A DNA stretch of 64,000 nucleotides, from positions 227,274-291,273 of the forward strand of contig NZ_JAOTID010000006.1 of assembly GCF_026163695.1 (NCBI RefSeq), written 5' to 3'. The translations under genes were made by a program, and so were the position numbers. The stretch is from Shumkonia mesophila (GTDB lineage: Bacteria; Pseudomonadota; Alphaproteobacteria; Rhodospirillales; Shumkoniaceae). The notes below the pieces were generated by a model. It was not told the DNA's origin, ran no database searches, and saw nothing but the letters and a program-made list of their open reading frames with translations. Positions 58,723 through 64,000 of the stretch are shown here, in pieces. Each line of letters starts with the position of its first letter. Positions within the stretch are counted from its first letter, which is position 1.

Positions 58723-61700
58723 ATGAGCCTCCCGGTTCAAATCGGCAAAAAGCATATCACCGCCGCGCCGGCCACGTCCATCGCCGCCGGCCTGCGGGTC
58801 GTGGCGTCGCCGAATCCCTTCTCGGACCGGGTGACCGACGTCGAACTGCCGGCCGGGCCGACGATCGAGGAATTGATCCGCTTGGCGGGAGCCGACCGCG
58901 CGCTGCTGGCCCATGCCCACGTGTACATCGTGGACCGGGCGATGACGCGGGAAGCCGTCTATATCCCGCGCGAGCTGTGGCGGGTGGTGCGCCCGAAGCC
59001 GGGGATGCACCTGTCCATCCGCGTCGTGGCGAGCCCCGAGGGAGGTGGTGGTGGCGGCGGTAAAAATCCTCTGCGCACCATTCTGACGATCGCGGTGATC
59101 GTCGCCGCGTTCTACGTCGGAGGCCTGACGGCCCTGCAATTTGGTGGGTTCACGTTGCCCGGCACCGCGACGACACTATATGTGGGCCAAATCCTCGGGG
59201 CCGTCGCGGTTACCCTTGTCGGCAACGCGATTGTCAACGCCGTGGCGCCGATCCAGCCGGCCAAGCTCTCGGAGGTTGCCGGCCTCAACTCGACGACGTC
59301 GCCCACGCTCTCCATCACCGGATCGCAGAACCGCATCCAGGCCGGGGCACCGGTCACAACGGTGATCGGCGAGGCCAGGCTGTTCCCGATGATGCGCATC
59401 GACGCCCCGCCCTATACCGAGGCCCAGGGTGCCGACCAGTACCTGCGCCAGATGTTCGACCTCGGCTATGGGCCGCTGGAGATGGGCGAGGAGCGGATCG
59501 GCACGGTGCCGCTGGCGCAGTACGAGGGGGTCGAGAGCGACTTCAGGCCCGGCACAGACGACGATACGCCGCCGACGCTCTACACCAACACCATCCGCCA
59601 GGACGGCTATTCGGTGCGCCTGACGGCCGGCGTGCCGCGCACCCTGGTCAGCCGCATCGACGCCGACGAGGTGACGGGCGACCTGTCGTTTCAGGGGCTG
59701 ACCGCGTTCGACACGGCCGGCAACCCGGGCGGCCGCACCGTCGAGGTGAAGATCGAATACCGCGCCTCGGAATCCGGCGACCCGCTGACGCTTGCCGGCG
59801 TCGAGGCGGTCAGCGCGGCGACGACGTCGCTGCACACCCATCCGTTCCGCATCGTCATGCCGGCGCGCGGCCGCTACGACGTCGTCTTCACCCGCCTGAC
59901 GGCGGACAACACCTCGACGCAGATCAGGGACGACTGCATCGTCTCGGCCCTGCGCACGGTCACCTACAGCCCGCCGGCGATCCCGAAGGGGCGGTCGGTC
60001 AAGACGCTGCGCATCCGGGCCACCAACCAGCTCAACGGCATCGTCCAGAGCTACAACTGCGTTCCCCGCCGGCTGTTTCCCGTGTGGGACGGCGAGGCCT
60101 GGTCTGAGCCCGTCTTCACCCGCAACCCGGCGTGGGTGGCGCTCGGCCTCCTGCGGCTCGGCCGGCGGGGCAACGCCAAGCCGCAGCCCGATTCCAGGAT
60201 CGACCTGGCGACCTGGCTGGCCTTCGCCCAGCGCAACGACGTGCTGGACCAGAACGGCGAGCCGATGTTCCGGGTTTCCGGCGTCATCGACACGCGGGGC
60301 ACGGTGACCGAGGTGGTCAACCTGATCCTGGCCACCGCGCGGGCCTGGCTCGACCGCACCGACGGCAAGCTGTCGGTCGGCTGGGACCGGCCGCAGGAGA
60401 CGGCGGCCCAGATGTTCACGTCCCGCAACTCCTGGGGCTTCGATTACCAGCGCAACTTCATCGACCTGCCGCACGCCCTGCGCGGCACCTTCATCAACCC
60501 GGAAAAGGACTGGCAGCAGGACGAGGTGGTGATCTACCGCGACGGCTTCGACGCCACCACCGCCACCGAGATCGAGACCATCGAGTATTTCCTGGTCGAT
60601 CGCGCCAGCCAGGTGTGGCGCGACCTCAAGTACCGCTGGGCCGAGGCCCTGCTGCGGCCGGCCAAGTATTTCCTCAACGCCGACATGGAGCACCTGCAAT
60701 GCCGGCGCGGCAGCAAGGTCAGGGTCGCCAACCGCCTGATGCGCTGGGGCCTCGGCGAGGGGCGCATCAAGGCGCTGGAGATCGACGGGGGCGGCAACGT
60801 GACGGCCCTGACGCTCGACGAAACGCTGCTCGTCGAGACCGGCCGGAGCTACGCGCTGCGCGTCCGGCGGGCCGATAGCACGCAAATCATGGCTCACGTC
60901 GTCACCCCGGGGGCGAGCGTCGAGACCAGGACGCTGAGCCTGTCGCCCGCGATCGCGGCGGCCGAGGCGCCCGAGACGGGCGACCTGGTCGAGTTCGGGG
61001 CGGCCGGCGGGCTGGAGACGGTGTCGCTGATCGTGCGCTCGATCGCCCGCCTCGACGACCTCGACGCCCGCCTGGAGCTGGTCGACGAGGCCCCGGCCGT
61101 GCATACCGCCGACCAGGGGACGCTGCCCGTCTTCAGCGCCCAGCAGACCTTCGCCGGCCGCCTGGCCTTGGCCGAGCCGCCGCAGCCGACCATCCTCGAC
61201 ATCGTGTCCGACGAGCGGGCCATGGTGCCCAGCCCGGGCGGCGGCTGGGTGCAGGGGATCGAGGTCCTGCTGGCCCCGCAGTCGGGCATCGCCGTCGACG
61301 TCGGATCGATCGAGGGCAGGTTCCGCCGCAAGGGATCGGCCGAGCCGTGGTCGCGGGCCACCGCCCCGGCCTTCGCCAGCAGAATCCGCCTGGCGCCGGT
61401 CGAGGAGGGCGTGGAATACGAGTTCACCCTGATTGCGACATCCGCCGCCCGCCCCGGCGTGGTATCGCCGGCGACCTATGTGGGCAGCCACCTGGTGATG
61501 GGCCGCATGGCCATCCCCGCCAGGCCGGCGACGGTGACGCTGAACGGCGGCATCCTCGATGCCCCGGGTTACCAGGCGCCGATCGACTTCCTGGGCTTCA
61601 AGGTCTCCTACAAGCTGGGCGACGACCGGGTGGCGGGCGGCGCCGCCAGCGCCCATCCGGCCGTACCCACCGTGACGCTGCCCTTCGACGTGTCGCGCCT

Positions 61701-62547
61701 GCCGGCCGGCACCGTGACGCTGTTCATCGTCGCCGTCGACAGCTCGTTCAACGAGAGCGAGCCGGCCATCGTGGTCAAGGACATCGCCGGTCCGGGGGTC
61801 GACAACATCGTCGAGGCGGTCGATTTCCGGGCGCTCGGCTGGCCGGGAACCCTGAGCGGCGGCGAAGCCGATGCCGGCGACCTGGCCGCGCTGAACCTCG
61901 CCCCGTTCATCTCGGCCGACGATGCCCAGCCCCTGGTGCCCGGAGTCGACTCGGCGGCCTATATCCCGGCCGACGAAGCCGGCAGCTTCACCCCCCTCGT
62001 CTACGTCGCCTCCTTCGAGGCGTCGTCGGCCTGGGTTCCCGCCCGCCTGACCCTGGAGCGCGACATCGAGGGCCTGGCCACCATCGAGGTGCGCACCGAC
62101 GGCGACGACGGTTTCGTGCCGGCCGACGACGGCCTGCCCTTCATCTCCGGGGATGACGAGGCGCCCTTCGTTCCCGACCTCGGCGCCTGGCGGCCGTGGC
62201 CGGGCTCCATGGACCTCGCCGCGCAGTCCTACCAGTTTCGCGCCTCGGTCGCCGGCGGGCCCGCCCGGGGCCGCATCCGCGGGCTGGCGGCGGTGGCCGA
62301 CGTCATCGACGTCGAGGAGCACTTCCTCAATTTCGCGGTGGCGGCCGGCGGCACCCGCCTGCCGCTGGCCAAAAGCTATCGCCACGGCGTCGTCGACGTC
62401 GGCCTGACGCTGCTGGGCGACGGCGGCGCCGCCGTGTCGGCCCGGGCCGTCATCGACGGCCTGGCGCCGGGGCCGCTGATCGAGTGCACGAGCATCGCCG
62501 GCGCCCTGATCGCCGGCCACGTCAACGCCCATCCGAAGGGCTACTGA
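58723..62547 (+). CDS. Tail tip protein J (host specificity)
   Basis: 1274 aa, ATG 58723. An N-terminal region with two hydrophobic helices and a Gly-rich linker (about 105-180, as in other TipJ proteins), then SITGSQNRIQAGAPVTTVIGEARLFP, the typical start of the hub domain, several fibronectin-like modules (about 850-1060), and a C-terminal part with repeated PF(I/V)xxDD motifs. Forms the central tip and binds the host receptor. Its ribosome site lies inside the reverse-strand lipoprotein gene. Confidence 0.9.
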   Translation: MSLPVQIGKKHITAAPATSIAAGLRVVASPNPFSDRVTDVELPAGPTIEELIRLAGADRALLAHAHVYIVDRAMTREAVYIPRELWRVVRPKPGMHLSIRVVASPEGGGGGGGKNPLRTILTIAVIVAAFYVGGLTALQFGGFTLPGTATTLYVGQILGAVAVTLVGNAIVNAVAPIQPAKLSEVAGLNSTTSPTLSITGSQNRIQAGAPVTTVIGEARLFPMMRIDAPPYTEAQGADQYLRQMFDLGYGPLEMGEERIGTVPLAQYEGVESDFRPGTDDDTPPTLYTNTIRQDGYSVRLTAGVPRTLVSRIDADEVTGDLSFQGLTAFDTAGNPGGRTVEVKIEYRASESGDPLTLAGVEAVSAATTSLHTHPFRIVMPARGRYDVVFTRLTADNTSTQIRDDCIVSALRTVTYSPPAIPKGRSVKTLRIRATNQLNGIVQSYNCVPRRLFPVWDGEAWSEPVFTRNPAWVALGLLRLGRRGNAKPQPDSRIDLATWLAFAQRNDVLDQNGEPMFRVSGVIDTRGTVTEVVNLILATARAWLDRTDGKLSVGWDRPQETAAQMFTSRNSWGFDYQRNFIDLPHALRGTFINPEKDWQQDEVVIYRDGFDATTATEIETIEYFLVDRASQVWRDLKYRWAEALLRPAKYFLNADMEHLQCRRGSKVRVANRLMRWGLGEGRIKALEIDGGGNVTALTLDETLLVETGRSYALRVRRADSTQIMAHVVTPGASVETRTLSLSPAIAAAEAPETGDLVEFGAAGGLETVSLIVRSIARLDDLDARLELVDEAPAVHTADQGTLPVFSAQQTFAGRLALAEPPQPTILDIVSDERAMVPSPGGGWVQGIEVLLAPQSGIAVDVGSIEGRFRRKGSAEPWSRATAPAFASRIRLAPVEEGVEYEFTLIATSAARPGVVSPATYVGSHLVMGRMAIPARPATVTLNGGILDAPGYQAPIDFLGFKVSYKLGDDRVAGGAASAHPAVPTVTLPFDVSRLPAGTVTLFIVAVDSSFNESEPAIVVKDIAGPGVDNIVEAVDFRALGWPGTLSGGEADAGDLAALNLAPFISADDAQPLVPGVDSAAYIPADEAGSFTPLVYVASFEASSAWVPARLTLERDIEGLATIEVRTDGDDGFVPADDGLPFISGDDEAPFVPDLGAWRPWPGSMDLAAQSYQFRASVAGGPARGRIRGLAAVADVIDVEEHFLNFAVAAGGTRLPLAKSYRHGVVDVGLTLLGDGGAAVSARAVIDGLAPGPLIECTSIAGALIAGHVNAHPKGY

Positions 62548-62558
62548 GGAGATTCCAA

Positions 62559-64000
62559 ATGGTCGCTTTTCCCGCCAAGAACGATTTTTTCCCGGAAGGC
62601 GCCGGCAACACCGGCCCGGTGCGGGCCGGCCAGCGTGGCTTCTACGACGCCGTCCGCCAGATGCCGGGGGCCAACGCTTCCGCCGCGCTGACCATCGCGG
62701 CCGGCGCGGTGACGCCGACCCGCTACCTTCACACCATCGACACCGAGGGGGCGGCGGCCGCCGATGATCTCACCAATATCCTGCAGGACAACCTGCCGGA
62801 AGGCGCGCTCATCTCGATCGGCAGCGTCGACGGCGCCCGCGTGCCGACCGTCAAGCACTCCGCCGGCGGCGCCGGCCAGATCCTGCTGGCCGACGGCACG
62901 GACTTCCTGCTCCTCCATCCCTCCATGCGCCTGGTCTTGCGGCGCGACGGCACGACGTGGGTCGAGGAGGCGCGCGCCTACGGCAGCCAGAAGGCGGCGG
63001 CGCGCACCCACCTCGACGTCGACCAGGCGACCAACAGCCTGACCGCCGAGGCTGCGGCCGACGACGCCGATCTGGTGGCGGTCTACGACAGCAGCGCCGG
63101 GGCCATGCGCAAGATGACGCGCGCCAACCTGCTGGCCAGCCTCTCCGGCAACGACCAGACGGCCCGCGACATGGCCATCCTGAATGCCTTCGACATCTCC
63201 GAGTTGATGGGCCGCTCGGCGCTGTCGCTGGGCGCGGCGGTGGTCGACGCCTTCGAGGACCAGACGGGGATCGACGCCGCCGCTTCGACGGGCGAACTCT
63301 TCGACGCCGCGGCCGGCACCTACGGCACCGTCGCCGACGTCACGCAAACCGACAATCGGGCGCGCACCAGCACCCTCTATGGGGCGGGCCGCGAGTTCGT
63401 CGATCTGTTCCAGGCGGCGACGAACGACGCCGTGATCCAGTCGATCTCGGTCTACACGACCGTCGCCTTCGCCGGGCAGGTCGCCGTCTACCGGGACAAC
63501 GGCGCCGGCAACTACACCGTCATGGCCGAACAGGCGGCCGTCCATGCCGGGGCGGGGTGGCAGACGTTCACCCTGTCGTCGCCTTATACCGTGCCTTCGT
63601 CCGGCACCTATTACGTCGGCTGCTACCGGCCGGCCGCCACCTTCGAAGTGGTGACGGGCGGCGGCGCGGGGTGGCAGGCGGCCGTTGGCGTCGGCGCTTC
63701 CTTCACCAAGGACATCAACGACACCGTGCCGTGCGCGTTCGTCGAGACGGCCACGTCGGCGGCCATGACCCTCGTTTCTGAGGCCATCACCGCCGCCGCC
63801 GCGCCGGCGTCCGCGCGCGTTACGCTGGACCACGAGGACGTCGCCGGGACGGCCGTGCTCAACACCGACGTCATCGTCTCGGCCAGCCGCGACGACGGCA
63901 CGACGTACACGGCGGCCGTGCTCACCGTGCTGCGCGACGCCGGGTCCGGCCGCAAGGTCTACGTCGCCGATATCGACCTCTCGGGCCAGCCGAGCGGCAC
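62559..64000 (+). CDS. Tail fibre/host-recognition protein, partial
   Basis: At least 480 aa, ATG 62559 after GAGGAGATT; runs off the right edge. N-terminal region (AFPAKNDFFPEGAGNTGPVRAGQRGFYDAVR) followed by ADDAD-rich linker and beta-rich domains (VIQSISVYTTVAFAGQVAVYRD; YTVPSSGTYYVGCY), in agreement with a fibre with jelly-roll-like receptor-binding modules. Position after J fits. Confidence 0.82.
   Translation, partial: MVAFPAKNDFFPEGAGNTGPVRAGQRGFYDAVRQMPGANASAALTIAAGAVTPTRYLHTIDTEGAAAADDLTNILQDNLPEGALISIGSVDGARVPTVKHSAGGAGQILLADGTDFLLLHPSMRLVLRRDGTTWVEEARAYGSQKAAARTHLDVDQATNSLTAEAAADDADLVAVYDSSAGAMRKMTRANLLASLSGNDQTARDMAILNAFDISELMGRSALSLGAAVVDAFEDQTGIDAAASTGELFDAAAGTYGTVADVTQTDNRARTSTLYGAGREFVDLFQAATNDAVIQSISVYTTVAFAGQVAVYRDNGAGNYTVMAEQAAVHAGAGWQTFTLSSPYTVPSSGTYYVGCYRPAATFEVVTGGGAGWQAAVGVGASFTKDINDTVPCAFVETATSAAMTLVSEAITAAAAPASARVTLDHEDVAGTAVLNTDVIVSASRDDGTTYTAAVLTVLRDAGSGRKVYVADIDLSGQPSG

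Larger units (their letters stand above)
26577..64000 (+). mobile_element. Mu-like transposable prophage, left end to window edge
   Basis: At least 37.4 kb. Begins TGTG at 26577 with GGAAG (26572-26576) as the candidate 5-bp target duplication. Carries repressor, ner, DDE transposase A, ATPase B, Gam-like, GemA, Mor, lysis, head and tail genes in Mu order. The tail module has tube, G/GT, tape measure, NlpC/P60 and J, but no sheath, so the particle should have a long flexible tail. The right end and any mom-like or host-range genes are outside the window. All core genes look intact except one small frameshifted ORF, so it may be inducible. Confidence 0.93.

Noticed and set aside
59176..62532. 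Minus-strand open frame of about 1118 codons opposite J
   Set aside because: Shadow of the tail tip gene; no start context and no recognisable domain.
1..64000. tRNA, rRNA or CRISPR arrays
   Set aside because: No cloverleaf-like sequence, rRNA segment or regularly spaced repeat array was noticed. A covariance-model search could not be run.

Overview
The window is high-GC DNA with densely packed genes, many of them overlapping by 1-8 bases. Gene content suggests an alphaproteobacterium, probably of the Rhodospirillales type: TRAP and ABC uptake systems, a PagL-like outer-membrane lipid A deacylase, a YgiB/YgiC pair, and the palindromic intergenic repeats typical of the class. The genus cannot be fixed from this sequence alone. 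No rRNA, tRNA or CRISPR array was seen.

Positions 1 to about 26,576 are host chromosome. 1-3486 (minus strand) looks like one catabolic unit: a TRAP substrate-binding protein cut by the left edge, an aspartoacylase/succinylglutamate-desuccinylase-type zinc hydrolase, and a cysteine-desulfidase/UPF0597-type iron-sulfur enzyme. 3903-7813 holds an alpha/beta hydrolase, a PagL-like deacylase, an exported DJ-1/PfpI protein and an NhaR-type LysR regulator. The regulator is divergent from a large P-type cation ATPase (8049-10880), which is followed by a GST, an MFS carrier, a phosphoribosyltransferase and an M20 amidohydrolase. 15069-20955 (minus strand) is a LacI-controlled ABC importer operon ending in a nucleoside hydrolase, with a perfect 18-bp operator at its head. 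Then come a TetR/thioesterase divergent pair, a possible small-RNA locus, recQ-ygiB-ygiC, and a small exported protein.

From about 26,577 to the right edge (37.4 kb, right end not reached) lies a Mu-like transposable prophage. Its left end starts TGTG, preceded by a candidate 5-bp target duplication, and carries three transposase-site-like repeats. The order is that of a Mu-type early region: S24 repressor (minus) facing ner; then a ParB-like protein, a DDE transposase A (Asp266, Asp331, Glu383), an AAA+ protein B, a DnaA-domain-IV protein with a zinc ribbon, a Gam-like protein, a run of small winged-helix and orphan proteins, an HNH nuclease, a nucleoside 2-deoxyribosyltransferase-like protein, GemA and a Mor-type activator.

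A lysis module (40548-42115) contains an L,D-transpeptidase-like protein and a holin/lipoprotein fusion. The head module follows: gp26/gp27-like proteins, large terminase, portal, minor head protein, and a single ORF fusing prohead protease, scaffold and major capsid. The tail module has a tail tube, G/GT chaperones joined by a textbook -1 slippery site, tape measure, NlpC/P60 tip peptidase, tip protein J and a fibre running off the edge. There is no sheath or baseplate gene, so the virion should be a siphovirus, in the manner of the Pseudomonas transposable siphophages B3 and D3112. One reverse-strand lipoprotein gene (58301-58720) is inserted in the tail module and looks like a lysogenic-conversion moron.

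Strong hairpins bracket the capsid and tail-tube genes, and a DNA palindrome sits inside the ParB-like gene. The strongest candidates for new biology are all in the prophage: the fused capsid gene with an internal start, the DnaA-domain zinc-ribbon protein, the ParB-like gene with its embedded palindrome, the unusual lysis genes and the lipoprotein moron.
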